A stretch of 64,000 nucleotides of DNA, from NCBI GenBank assembly GCA_027923505.1, contig BROI01000016.1:558001-622000 (forward strand), read 5' to 3'. Position 1 is the stretch's first letter. Every line of letters begins with the position of its first letter. Under the pieces are notes generated by a model. It was not told the origin of the DNA and searched no databases. It was given only the letters and a program-made list of their open reading frames with translations. Below are positions 40,725 to 52,364 of the stretch, in pieces. Origin of the DNA: Mayamaea pseudoterrestris. Its lineage: Eukaryota; Bacillariophyta; Bacillariophyceae; Sellaphorales; Sellaphoraceae. The translations under genes and the position numbers were made by a program.

Positions 40725-41769
40725 ATGCGAAATCCCTTTTCATCGCGAGACGCCCGAGCAACAAAAAATCATGACGACGACGACTCGCAGCACCAGCATG
40801 AACACACTTACGATACAATTAGCAGTAGTAGCATGACTGACCAAGACGATGCCTATTCCATGGCACCATCCATTCTGCTGCGCCGCAAGACGAGCGCTCC
40901 CTCGTGGAGCTCCTACCAAACGACTCCCATCACCAAGCTCTACGAGCTCAATCAACGAGTCTTGGTGGCCTTTGACTCGTCTCTTGCAGTATTGATCAAG
41001 CAGCAGTCGCAACAACAATCACATCAAACTCACCTGCATCAAACGCTTGCAATGGGACTACAGTTTGTGGAAACTGCCATTGTGGAACTGCCAAAGCATG
41101 GCTACTACTTGAGCAAGCGCCACGAGCGCGATCGCATGCAAAGTTGCTTGGAAGCCGTACGCGTCACGCGATGTTTGCAACAAGACGTATTGACGCAGCT
41201 GGAGCAGCAAGCGAACGAAGCGCCGACGGAATCGCTGCATAACTTGATGAAACATGTCCAAAAGTTGTCCGACTTGGCGCTTTGGCGCGTGCAGGAAGCG
41301 TCGCAGGATCAAGCTGCCGTCGCGTCGGCCAAGGTTCCTGCAACGAGTACTACTAGTCAAGATAGTAAAGGCAACAAGAGTAATGTTCCAGCAGGCGATA
41401 CCAATGCTTCAGCATCTGCATCATCATCCATCTTGTCGTGCGAGCCGCTCTCCAACTGGGATTGGGTCACATGGTGCCAGGAACTTCCAGACGTTTTGCA
41501 ATGTCCGCCAACCATGGCGCCTCCGCCAGCGTCGGCTGCTGCTGCCGGTTCGAGTGATACAAGCAGCACAACAAGCCCGGCACTCTTTGGAACAAGACCA
41601 GTCAAGCAGTCGTCACTGCTGGATGATTCCGAGTATGTGGTGGTGGAGCGAAACATAAATGATGCAGCGTCAAGTGGTGTTCCCCAAGACAATCACGATG
41701 CAAGCAGTATACTCGAGTCAGTGTCTATCAAGCAAGCTCAAGTTACCGCAATGCGAAGAAACCGCTCCC

Positions 41770-41804
<35 letters not shown>

Positions 41805-43037
41805 GACCACGAAGTGATACAGCCTGCAGTCTCGCAATCTACATCCACATCTTCATCGTCGGTTGCTGCCGTCAAGCCAGTTTCCTCCGAAACGTCGTCA
41901 ACGGCAGGATCGGTCTCGACCATGCGGACGCGATACTACCGCGCACCGCAGCATCAACAACAGCAACAATCTACAGTATCGCAAGCAAAGGGAATGGAGG
42001 AGCGGCGGCGGTTGGAGCAGGCTCTATATCTTTCGGGGTGGGATGCAACATCCACCACGAGTATGGATGCATCCGCCAGTCGAATTGAACCACGAAAGGC
42101 AATTCCAAGGACAAAAAACGTGGCATTACCAACGAAACAGCATAAACCTGCACCTGATGGAGACATTGCTTTGGATCGAGAACCATCGCCGACATCTGCA
42201 TCATCGGCACTTCCGTTTGAAACACTTGCCAAATTCTATCACGAGGACTTCGATCAGCTGCGATCATCGGGTCACGTTCGCATTAGCTTTGCAAATACGT
42301 ATCAGGGTCGCATTCCTGGATCCACCAATGGCTGCACGGTGATTGCTCCACTATTGTGCATTCATCATTTGCTCGATCACCAAGTACCAGATCCAGGCTT
42401 GCCAGACGCTGTGATTCAACACGTTATTGATGACGAAACACCGGCAATACTATCGCAGCTACGCAATCAACTCGGACTGTCGGAACATGCGTTTTTGATC
42501 CCATCCGATGCTCACGAGTATTTGATTGAGAATGGACAACTGTCGCAGGATCAGTTCTTTGACGTGATTGGAGGCAACGTATTGGACGATGATCACTTGT
42601 TAAAGTTTGTCACGACGGTGCAGACAGCTAGCAACCACAAAGTGGCTGCCTGTTTGTTTTTTCATGAGCACGTAATAACGATACTCAAGCTCCAACGTGA
42701 TGACAATCGCCGGAACACTTCGTATTGGTATGATGTGATTGATGGATTGCCGCTCAAGGAAACGTTGGGTCGCATTGGACAGTCGGACGATTCGCTGCTG
42801 GGTGCACTGACATTGACGGAATCGGAAAGCATGTTGTCGCACGCGTTTCTCCCAAAGACGGCGCGGATCCGCTGTTTGACTGCTGAAGCCTTGACGGCTT
42901 GCTTGCGATGGTACGCCTGCAGCAAGTTTACGCCGGAGAATGTGAATTACATTGACCAATACGCATGGAGCGATAATTCGTGTGACTTCGACCCGCGAGT
43001 CTTTCAAGGGTTCGTATGGGGTTCCATCGACCAATGA
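40725..43037 (+). CDS. PolyQ protein with helical N-terminus and possible cysteine-peptidase-like C-terminus
   Basis: 770 aa from the ATG at 40725 (MRNPFSSRDAR); an ATG at 40518 in the same frame would add 69 aa. Residues ~70-200 are helical (LYELNQRVLVAFDSSLAVLIKQ). A low-complexity centre includes 11 consecutive Gln. The last ~280 residues are well-ordered: GSTNGCTVIAPLLCIHHLL, then CLFFHEHVITILKLQ, then YWYDVIDGLPL. The order Cys, His-before-strand, Asp/Asn-after-strand is that of papain-fold peptidases, but I cannot name a family. The triad C/H/D is a proposal from motif order only. Convergent with the fasciclin gene 173 bp away. Confidence 0.55.
41771..41803 (+). repeat. GCA microsatellite, 11 units, coding polyQ
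   Basis: An uninterrupted run of eleven GCA triplets encoding eleven Gln (CAG codons, last one CAA). Likely length-polymorphic. Confidence 0.95.
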
Positions 43038-43210
43038 TTTGTTTCGCTTAGCCGTGAGTGAGAACGGATGGCGATGGACTGCAACAACTGCCATGTGACT
43101 CTGCTGCCAAGAATACATCCAAGATCGAAGATATGTACTTAAAGCAGAATCCGACAATTAGTTACTATTTGTAAGTTATAAATTATGATAATGGTTTTTG
43201 GCCAAACTGA

Positions 43211-46198
43211 CTACAAACCTGGGAGAGTCATCCCACTCGGCACGAGGACCTCACCAAGCTGAATGCGACCACCATATTTTGATAAGAACATGAAGCCAAT
43301 TTGCGATACCCCATTGAGGGAGATTGCAAAGTTGTTGCTATCGATGCGAAGAGTCACGCTGTCGCCTTGTGCAGTAGCCACATCCACGTCTTGGTTGACG
43401 GGGAACTCAATCGGATTCAAAATAATGGGCAAAAAATGATACGAGAGAATGGATTTAAGGTCCTCCACGTTGGCTGCATCCGTCAAGTAATTAATAGTCT
43501 CGTCCGGTAGGGCTGCAAACGCGTCATTGTTCGGAGCAAGCAATGTGGTGCCAACAGAAGTGGCGATGGTCTCAGTCAAGCCGGCGAGTTCAATTAAGTT
43601 GAGCAGAGTAGAAAATCTACTACCTTGACTGATGACGTCGATAATGTTCTGATAGTACCAAATTGGCGTCAGAATCGCATCCGTCAAGAAAATGGCTCCG
43701 TTGGACGTGAGGATGGGTGGTGATCGGACTGGAATTTCCTCAGCAAGCCCAGAATCCGAAGCAATTGTCGCAATGAAAGCGTCACCAGAGTCGTCAACTT
43801 TGACAGTGGCCTGTTCCCCGCTGTTAAGTTCAAGCACAGTCCCATCCTCCAATGTTTCCAACGTATCTTGTACCGTGATATGGTTCGACGCCAAGCTCTG
43901 CAGGTGCAAGAAATACTGTCGGTCGGTAACCAAAGTTTCAAGGTACGCCGCATCAAAGTCGGCAAACGCTGATACCACCGGAACAAACACAGTCTGAGCC
44001 GAGTTACCGGCCAGACGGTTCAGAATTTTGGCGTTAGTAAGAACGGTCAGAAAGGAGGTGGCATCTACATTTGATATAATTTCCTCAGCTATATCTCGGC
44101 CCGACACGCTTGGAGTTGGTCTTGAGGTTGGTTCAACTCTGGGAATGCTAGACGGTCGCGTAATTGGAGGAAAAGTAGGACTTGCCACTGGTGATCCGAC
44201 TGGCGTTGTCGTCGGAGCGGGCGACAGTGCGGGTGCCAAGGTTGACGCCGTTGGTGATGCGGGTATCTCAAAGCCTCTGGGCAGCAACACTTCTGGCGAC
44301 TCGAAGCGAATACTGTATTTGGTCAAGAATATACTGCCGACACTCGTCACTCCGTTGAAAGTCGTCGCTGCAGTATTTTCGGCGGATCGCTGCACGAGCA
44401 CCACAACATTGCTGCCTTCCACTGACTTGACCCTTACGCTTTGACCAAGCGGATACGCCAACGGGTTCACAATCTCGGGCAGCAAGTGATACGTCAGCAC
44501 TTGCTTCAAGGCATCCACATTACTTGTCAGATACTCGGTCACTTCTGGTGCCAGAGCGGCAAAGGCTGCATTATTCGGAGCAATCAGAGTCGTGCCTTCC
44601 GTGCTTGCCACAATTTCCATCAAACCGGCTTGATCCAGTAGCGTCAAGAGCGTTCCGTACGTGTCCGACTGAACCTGCATCAACGTGATCAAGTCCAAGT
44701 AGTACCAGACTGGCAGCAGCAGCGACTGCACCTTGTACAAGACGCCATTGGTCGCCAACTCGCCGGAGGATGGCAAGTTGACAGCATCGACGTAGTCAAA
44801 TGTTGAGGCAAAGGTGGCAATGACAAAACTGGCATTGTTGCTTGACTCAATGACACTTTGTTCCTGCGAAAGCATCGTTAACGCTTGCCCATTCTGAAAC
44901 GTTTCGTAGCTACCTTGCAACGTAATGTGATTATCAACAAGACTGCGCAAATGCAAAAAGTAGTCTTCATTCTCCAGTAGCATGGTCGAGTAGGTATTGC
45001 CAAGCACGTTGAAGGCATTGTTTCGGGGCGCAAATAGGGTTTGTGGAGTCGACGTGTCAACCACATTTTGGCGACCCGCCGCGTCAATGAACGTTACAAA
45101 TTCCGATCGGGAAGAGTCGTTTTTGATTAAATCCAATAGCGACTGGTCTGTTGGAGTCGACGGTGCTGTCGCAACTGGAGCGTTCGTTGGCGGAGCTGCA
45201 ACGGGCAAGCTGGAGAGAATAGTTGGAAAACCAGCGGGTGCAGTCGTCGCAAGGTTTGTCGGTCGAGGCGTCGGTAACGGCGCCGTAGGACGAGTAGCCG
45301 GAGCTGATGTAGCAACGGGAGCAGCCGTCGGCGCAATCACTGGAGCAGGCGTAGCAATAGGGGCGAGCGTTGGAGCCGCCACTGGACTTGGAATTGGCAT
45401 ATTTGACGGAAATGCAACTGGAGTAGCGACTGGAACATTAGTTGGGACGGCAACAGGAGCAAATGTGACGGCTACTGGAGTTCCAGTGGGGACGCTAACA
45501 GGAGCAGTGGTGACAGCCACTGGAGCAACAACTGGTGCATTTGTGGGAAGAGTCACTGGAGCAGCGGCAACTGGAGCATTCGTTGGAGCCGCAGCTAGAC
45601 TTGGCCGCGGCGTTTTCGGCAAATTTGTAGGACGAGGAGCCCTCGTGGGTCGAAGCGCAGTGTCGGTTGGTGCTACACTGGAGGCTGGAGCAGTCGTCGT
45701 CGTTGATGTATCAGTTGGTCGAGGCGTTTTCGGAGCTCGCGTTGGACGCACTGGAGCGCCAGTGGCTGGGAAAATGTCGGTTGGTGCATTCGATGCTATC
45801 GCAACTGGAGCGTTCGATGCACCATTCGTTGGACGGGGAGTAGTTTCCACTCCCGTTGGACGAGTTGTTGTTTCCAAAGGTGTGGTGGGGCGTGGCGTAG
45901 GATTCGTTGGAAACAAGTCGGTGGGAGCCGCGCTGCCTTCAGACGCTGGTCGAGGAGTCCGCGATGGTCTTCTCGTAGGACGCTTGGTCGATGATGATGC
46001 CGTTGGAGGAGGTAGGGAACTCTCCTGCAGCAACTGCTCCCATGACAAGCTGCTCGTGGTAAATTCGTCCGCGACGGCTTGACTCATGGTCATGACGTTG
46101 CGCTCATTTTGGTCGCGTTGGCGCAAGGAGCCATCGGCCTTGGCCAATGGCGACTTAAGTAGCAGCAAGAAACTTGCCGCCTTGATGAACCTCATCAT
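43211..46198 (-). CDS. Secreted four-fasciclin-domain protein with long Pro/Thr/Ala linker
   Basis: 995 aa from the ATG at 46198 (MMRFIKAASFLLLLKSPLAKA, a signal peptide); the frame is open to 46360 without a leader. Residues ~70-380 are a long linker of RPT, TNAPVA and APTNAP motifs. Four FAS1 domains follow, marked by TLFAPRNNAFNVLG, TTLIAPNNAAFAAL, TVFVPVVSAFADF and TTLLAPNNDAFAAL, with YH motifs LTYHLLPEI and LSYHFLPII. Order is again A-B-A-B. It is a paralogue of the protein at 35964-38780 with a longer linker. Divergent from the SET-domain gene across 254 bp. Confidence 0.85.
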   Translation of the reverse strand: MMRFIKAASFLLLLKSPLAKADGSLRQRDQNERNVMTMSQAVADEFTTSSLSWEQLLQESSLPPPTASSSTKRPTRRPSRTPRPASEGSAAPTDLFPTNPTPRPTTPLETTTRPTGVETTPRPTNGASNAPVAIASNAPTDIFPATGAPVRPTRAPKTPRPTDTSTTTTAPASSVAPTDTALRPTRAPRPTNLPKTPRPSLAAAPTNAPVAAAPVTLPTNAPVVAPVAVTTAPVSVPTGTPVAVTFAPVAVPTNVPVATPVAFPSNMPIPSPVAAPTLAPIATPAPVIAPTAAPVATSAPATRPTAPLPTPRPTNLATTAPAGFPTILSSLPVAAPPTNAPVATAPSTPTDQSLLDLIKNDSSRSEFVTFIDAAGRQNVVDTSTPQTLFAPRNNAFNVLGNTYSTMLLENEDYFLHLRSLVDNHITLQGSYETFQNGQALTMLSQEQSVIESSNNASFVIATFASTFDYVDAVNLPSSGELATNGVLYKVQSLLLPVWYYLDLITLMQVQSDTYGTLLTLLDQAGLMEIVASTEGTTLIAPNNAAFAALAPEVTEYLTSNVDALKQVLTYHLLPEIVNPLAYPLGQSVRVKSVEGSNVVVLVQRSAENTAATTFNGVTSVGSIFLTKYSIRFESPEVLLPRGFEIPASPTASTLAPALSPAPTTTPVGSPVASPTFPPITRPSSIPRVEPTSRPTPSVSGRDIAEEIISNVDATSFLTVLTNAKILNRLAGNSAQTVFVPVVSAFADFDAAYLETLVTDRQYFLHLQSLASNHITVQDTLETLEDGTVLELNSGEQATVKVDDSGDAFIATIASDSGLAEEIPVRSPPILTSNGAIFLTDAILTPIWYYQNIIDVISQGSRFSTLLNLIELAGLTETIATSVGTTLLAPNNDAFAALPDETINYLTDAANVEDLKSILSYHFLPIILNPIEFPVNQDVDVATAQGDSVTLRIDSNNFAISLNGVSQIGFMFLSKYGGRIQLGEVLVPSGMTLPGL

Positions 46199-46452
46199 CC
46201 TATTTCGGTCGGCGCTTTGTTGTTTGAAAGATTGTAATTCCATAGTATGACAATTTGAAACGGTAGAATGCGTTACATCGCCAAAGGCGATCCTTGCGAG
46301 CAAGCCGAGCCCTGAAAGTCGGAACGGTACACACTTTAGTCTTGGTGCGACAAGCCGCATTCAGCGTGCCCGACCGCGGCCGCGCAACTCCCCATGACAA
46401 CAAAATCCTTCCTCGCTGCTTCGTCGGCAATGCTAGTGAAGCAATAACAATA

Positions 46453-49400
46453 ATGAATCAAGATAATACAATTGAAATAGAAGACTCGGACGATGATTCA
46501 TCCATTGAGTTTCTACAAGTCCGTCGCAGTCCGACAGCAGCAGCAAGACCGACCGTAGCGACAAGCGGCAGCAGTCACCACGCTGCAGCTACTCTTGATG
46601 ACTCTGACTCGAGCGATTCCGAAACCAACCAGCAGGAGCGGCAGCGACGAAGACGAGCTCTTTTGAACAATCGGTACCAGCCGCATTCAACGCGCGCGAA
46701 GGAAATTTTGTTGATTGATTCGAGTGACGACGATGATGACGAAGTCTTGACGGTGCATGACGATGATAGTGACGTAGAAGAAATCTTTGATGCAGTCATG
46801 CAGGACAGTGACGAAGCTGTTCATGATGAGCTGCTTCGTCATGGATTGGAGGCGGACGATGAAGCCATGGATGAATGTGACATTACGTCGCAGTCTGCGC
46901 CAGCCAAGGGAGCGAGCCACTTTGCCATGCTGGATATGAGTATTTTACAAGAAGCTCAAGGGAAGAATGTAGCGACGGCTGCTACACTAGCCGCTCCAAA
47001 CGCCACGCAGCAGCAGCAAGGAACGAATGACGATGGCGACTACGATAGCGACACTAGCTGGAACTGCAGTATTTCGCAATACGATATCAGCGACGACGAG
47101 CTATGCCAAAAGTCGGAAGACATGCTTGGCTATGACGATGAGGGTAATCGACTCACTTTTGAATACTGGACTCGGTTGAAGGCATTTGCGCAGCAAGCCA
47201 AAATTGAAGGTATTTCGTTCAAGGAATATACGCTTCAACGTTATGCGCAGTGGCAGGCAGAACGAGAGGAAAAGGCGGAGCGACGACGACTTGCTGCTAT
47301 TGCCATGGAGACTTCGGCTCGCGCCATGGAAATCGAAGCGCAGCAGCATGGGCAAAAGCCTGCTGCCCAAGCTCACCTTATGCAACAAGACAATGTGCTC
47401 ATGGAAATTGACGAGGAGCGACACAAGACGGCAAAGGTTTCCAAGCCCTCATCAAGATCTGTCAGGCGACCTAAAGAGTCGGCCGAAGTACGAGCCCTTG
47501 CGGACTCGCTCACTTGTCCACCCTTACAACCGTTTCGAATTTCCCAAATGAACAAGGAAACCAAGCCCAAAGCTCCGAGTCCGCTCCAGCCAAAACAGAT
47601 CAAGACGCACAAGAAGAAGGAAATTGAAGTTGAAATAGAGCAGACGTATGAGACATATGAACTTATGTTCGAAGACAAGGAGTTCATGACTGAGGTCAAG
47701 CACTTGTGCTCGCTTTACCTTGATCCAGAAACGAACCTTCCAGTAAAGAAGCTGACGCTGCACAAGCCTGGCTCGCACAGTACGTTTCTTTGGTGCGGAG
47801 TAGCGTTCATTGTGTTAGACGTTGATCTTACATTGTTGCATCGTGTACTCCTTTCTCAGACACTATGTACGATTTTCTCATCACGGTCAAGCCCTCCAAG
47901 ATTGCGAACGGTGGGTACGGAGCCTTTCTAAAGTACGTTGGGGCGCGACGGCTGATTAAGAATGCGTATGAGCGTGGGCGGCGTGCCATGAAGGAGTACA
48001 AACTTTGTGAAACAGAGGATACGGAAGCAGTTTTGCAGGCCGTTTCTGCCACGGGTCACGGAGTCGCCGTCAAGTTGACAGGCGATTGCTTGGAACACAG
48101 CAACAGTACTTATATTCACAAGGAACATAACACTCCTCCACCAAGTATTCAAAATGGAATCGGGTTGCTTGGCATGTTCACCGAGGATGACTACGAAGCA
48201 GCTCCGAATGTGACATTTGAAACAACAACCTACTGCGTCAGCCTTGGCTGTTACGGACCATTTCGTAAAGAGGATCGTCTCGACGAAGAAACGTATACAA
48301 TCAAAAATTATATTTTCGGCAACGGCCCTGCAGAATACGCCTTTGATGTTCCGGAGAAGATTTACCCATCTAACCTGCGGCACATCTGGCACGTTGAAAA
48401 CAGTCCTAAACTTAAGGGCCGACAACAAGTCATTGATATAACAGACGATTTTGGAATGCCGCATGAGATAGCGCGTAAAAACATTCCAATGTGAGTTTCT
48501 GTTAGTGCTTAGATGCCGGCAAGCCTTTTTCAAACCTGCCAACTGATCAATCTTCTCCCTTTATTAAAGGTACGTGAATGAATGCTCGCCGAGAATTAGC
48601 TTTGAAGAGTAAGTACCAACTCAACATGAAACATGTCTTGAAACTACTTGACATGGAATGACTCACCCTTGCGTCAACTATCAGGCGAAAGATTATAAAG
48701 AATGTGTTTTTGGTCAACCACGACGAGCGACGCGTTGACTATCTGATTTATTTGGTGCGTATAAAATTCTGTTGGCATCAGCTCTCAATGTTCGACAATG
48801 TATCCGCTCACACAAAAGTTTCTCTGTACCAAGGCTTACAAAATGAATGAAGGAGACGAGGAAGAGCTCGTCACCGAATATGGCACGTCATACGATGACA
48901 TGCGCAATCGCCAAAATTATGGTCCGAAACTTGGTGTGAAATCCGATAGTCATTTTCCCAGTCGATTGGAACGAGATAATAGTATCAGACGCAGCAGTAA
49001 AGAGCACATCGATTCTGTTGATAACTTTCCAGAACTAACGGCTTTGCTCGTTTGGGTTCAAGAGACATGGGAGAAGTTGTACAAACTTCCACAATTGGAC
49101 GACCGCCTCGTTGTCGCGGTCGTTCGGATCCAGGGGTTGCTGGAGCATTTCAAAAGCAAAATTGAAGCGCTTATGATAACTCTGGATATCGATCTCCGAA
49201 GAAGAGAGCTATATGGCTCGCTCGACTGGTATTGTCAGGTCGCCGCACGCTCTTGTCTTGATTTAATCAAGGATATGCGGATATCAGAACCTTTGTACTT
49301 CTACTCTACGAAGTCGTCATCTGCATTGGATGTTGCACTTCAAGAGACGCAGGAACAAGTTCTCTTTGCAGTTTCTGAGAAGGGTGTAATTTGGCCTTGT

Positions 49401-50503
49401 GAAGAGTCTGTTTGGACGAAGGCAGGAGGGCGGTTGCTTGAACAGTGCTCGTTGAGCATTGCGAAAAGGCAACTACAACTTGCGCGCGGCGATGCAGTGC
49501 AGCAGCAATTTGCAGCCTCGATGAGTGAGGCGCTGGAGTCACTTAAACTCAACGAAAATATGGTGTTCGAGTCGGGTCTGCGAGAATTTGACCGCGAAAA
49601 GTTTGTTTTGCAGGAGAAGATCGACACTGTGCGACGCGTTTTGAATGAAACAAAGCAAACTCGAGTAGATTACCGTCTCATTAACTGCCAGACCCCAAAA
49701 GCTTTGTTATTCGGAACTCTTGGTCAAGCAAACGCTTTGAATTTGGATTTCGATGAACTGTGTGACGCACGATTTATTATGACGCTAGATGGTGACATCC
49801 ATGACGGCGATTACAAGCCTCTCGCGAGTGTTCCTCAACTTGAACGCACCAGAGGATATACGTTTTGTAATGACTTGTGGTACAAAGTTTGGCAGATTGG
49901 GTAAGCTTGATAGCTCTTTTCACACCTTGACAAGACCTGCTGAGGCCATTGCTCACACGATTGTTTTCCAGTTTCCCAGTGCTTGTTTTTCAGAAGACAT
50001 ATCCTAAAGATTTACCTATCCAATTCCCTGTTGAATGTGTAGCAAAAAAGCTTGGAATTGATCCATTATTCCTCACGCATGCCATTGAAAGTGGAATGCA
50101 TACGTCTGCAGTCGACGTTGACCTATCCATCTTGCTCGACCACCATGCCGCAAGTGCCTCAACTAAGATTGAAAAACAAAACAATCGATACATGCTATCA
50201 CCCACCCGCAAGGGAATAAAAAGCATCGCGGATGTTGCGCGGAAACGATCAAGCAATGCGCCCGTGGAAGTCTACCGAGGACCACCAACCAGAAATATTG
50301 GCCGAGAATGGCCAGCAGGTTGGCTTCAAAAAGGATTTGAGCGACAAGGTGGGAAATTCAAGGGACATGTGGACTATTACTGGTATACCCCGGTACTGGG
50401 ACGGAAAATACGGAGCATTGCACAAGTCCATGAGTTCCTTGATTCTTTGGCACGCAACGGTGGAGACGAAGAAAAGGCATGGAACCCAAAGTTTGGTTCG
50501 TAA
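46453..50503 (+). CDS. SET-domain protein with SUMO-interaction-like motifs, six exons
   Basis: Exons 46453-47779, 47860-48490, 48570-48608, 48685-48754, 48834-49900 and 49972-50503. All introns (71-80 nt) have GT...AG borders (GTACGT, GTGAGT, GTAAGT, GTGCGT, GTAAGC) and keep frame, giving 1221 aa. Start at 46453 (MNQDNTIEIEDSDDDSS). The N-terminus repeats acidic, hydrophobic-flanked motifs like SUMO-interacting motifs (IEIEDSDDD, ILLIDSSDDDDDEVLTV). Residues ~448-710 read as a split SET domain: PSKIANGGYGAFLK, YVNECSPRISFE (the N-H-x-C-x-P-N position) and GDEEELVTEYGTSY. SET proteins methylate lysines, usually on histones. The Asn-x-x-Cys motif is degenerate and a long insert separates the parts, so activity is uncertain. 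The last 500 residues are helical and unrecognised. Confidence 0.65.
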
Positions 50504-50741
50504 GCTTGGCTAAGGAAGCATTTAAAGTAGCTTTCTTTTGCTCTCCACTTATTCATACTCGTATGTAGTGCCGTAATGAAAAATCAAAGCCATAACGTGG
50601 CCGCGTCATCAGTTTACAGTCGTGCTCGTTCAATAAAAGTAATTGAGGATAGCTTTGTCGCACTGCATTCGGCAAATTGGTGTGTAGTTGCTCATTTACA
50701 ATTTGTTCAAACTACCTATCGCGTTCAACGCAAACGAACCG

Positions 50742-51851
50742 TCATTTCCCACACGGAATTTTAGAGTCTATCCAGGCAATCTGTCCACCAAAGTGTTCAG
50801 CATCCAGTCGACGGATCATTGCAAACAGCTTTCGCCTGGTTTGAGCATCCACATTCGTCGAATGGCCGCCGGCGCCACTTTCTCCGCGGCTGCCTTGTGG
50901 CGCTTGATCATTCTCAGCAAGGTTGAAATGCGACAATGTCATTCCACTATTGTGATAGAAGTAATCCAGCCATTCCTGCATTGACTCGCGCATGGGTACC
51001 GTCGTGACTGTCTCGAAACATTGTATCATTGTGCGATCTTTGATCCATGGCACAAGAGTGGCGAGCGCCAAGTGCACAAAGGTTCCATGCTTGCCATAGT
51101 GCCGTCGCATGACCCACTCCACGTAGACACGCAAGCCAATCTCTGTCGGTTCATGCGCCAGCAAGTGACAAAGTGAATCATACGACTGCAGCGTCAACTG
51201 CGGTAGGCTCGTGATCCAGTTTCGCCAGTCTTGATGATATCGAAGCGGCAGCGGATGAACGAGCTCCTGACCAAACTCGTTGCGCCAACACTCCATGCCC
51301 GATCTATGGTAGACGAATCCACTCAGTAAGGAGGAATAAATGTTTCGTAGAATCAGCATTGCCTTGACATCCGTTTTCGGCCATTCCGCAGTCGAAATGT
51401 CAATGGCTTCCTGTCGAACGAAAATGTTGGTGAAATTGTTTCGCTCAAGCCGTGGACGCAGTTCGACTCCAATTTTGCGACTCCATTCGTAGCCCATCTT
51501 GTGAGCTCGCGCCACCATGCGACGGCAACAAGTCTTGTTTGTGTAGTTGTTGTTGCAGTTGCATTGAAGGTTGATAATTGGTAGAGGAGGTAAATTGCTA
51601 ACATTGATGGTTCCAGTGAGTCGCCATTCGTCGACGATTGATTCGCCAAACAATGGAATATATTGCTTCAATTCAATCGTCTCATTACGAAATGACTTGA
51701 CATGATCTTTTGTAGCACTAGCATTAGTATTAGTTCGACTATTCATGAGCTGGAGCAAGTGAATGATTGTAACGCCGACGAGGAACTTGACGACTGATCG
51801 AGGGACGCTCCGACGACATGCGACGAACCGTTCCGCTGCCATTTTGGGCAT
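50742..51851 (-). CDS. Sulfotransferase-like type II membrane protein
   Basis: 369 aa from the ATG at 51851, or 366 from 51842 (MAAERFVACRR). One membrane segment near the N-terminus (VVKFLVGVTIIHLLQLM), then a Cys/Asn-rich stem (LQCNCNNNYTNKTCC). The catalytic part has AMLILRNIYSSLLSGFVYHRSGMECW, which resembles the 3'-PAPS-binding R-x-P-x-x-x-x-x-S segment of carbohydrate sulfotransferases, though Pro is replaced by Ile-Tyr. No clear 5'-PSB loop is visible, so the family assignment is tentative. If correct it would act in the Golgi on glycans. Confidence 0.5.
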   Translation of the reverse strand: MPKMAAERFVACRRSVPRSVVKFLVGVTIIHLLQLMNSRTNTNASATKDHVKSFRNETIELKQYIPLFGESIVDEWRLTGTINVSNLPPLPIINLQCNCNNNYTNKTCCRRMVARAHKMGYEWSRKIGVELRPRLERNNFTNIFVRQEAIDISTAEWPKTDVKAMLILRNIYSSLLSGFVYHRSGMECWRNEFGQELVHPLPLRYHQDWRNWITSLPQLTLQSYDSLCHLLAHEPTEIGLRVYVEWVMRRHYGKHGTFVHLALATLVPWIKDRTMIQCFETVTTVPMRESMQEWLDYFYHNSGMTLSHFNLAENDQAPQGSRGESGAGGHSTNVDAQTRRKLFAMIRRLDAEHFGGQIAWIDSKIPCGK

Positions 51852-52364
51852 CACTAACAATGACTGCGTCTCTCAGGCGAAAACAGCAAGACCGCCACTA
51901 CGCCGCCTGCATCCGTCCCAGCCTGATGAGAGCAGCAGAGCCGTCGCATGATCGTTTGACGAAACGGAGGGTGCACGGTGCGCGACTTCGCGGCAAGGTG
52001 GTGTCTTTTCATACGTGCTTAGCGACGCTCGGCTGCGCCATTGCACCTGCTCTTTCGATACGATGATGCTGCAACAAGGTTTTGCCCTTCTTGCTTCTAA
52101 TTGACGCTTTAAACCAATCTCTTATTTCTATGAGTAGTCTTGTCTGCAATGCTGGACTTGATAACGTAGCAAGGAATGAAGGCGGAATGTCAGAACCAGT
52201 GTGACTAAATGGAACTGGGACTCAATCATAACTGCTGTGACACACACTTGACGTCGGAAGTTTCTTCGAGCGAAACTTCCAACGCAACTTTGGACTTTGA
52301 TGTGAGCCTGCGGTAGCTCGCATTTCATTATTTTCGATTGTTTCAATCGACTGATTGAAAGAGA
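51852..52364. promoter_or_regulatory. Divergent intergenic region
   Basis: 513 bp between two outward-facing genes; no gene or motif recognised. Confidence 0.4.

Noticed and set aside
44997-46082. 361-aa Gly/Ala/Val-rich open frame on the + strand
   Set aside because: Antisense of the Pro/Thr/Ala linker of the fasciclin protein; repeat codons read backward give a long open frame.
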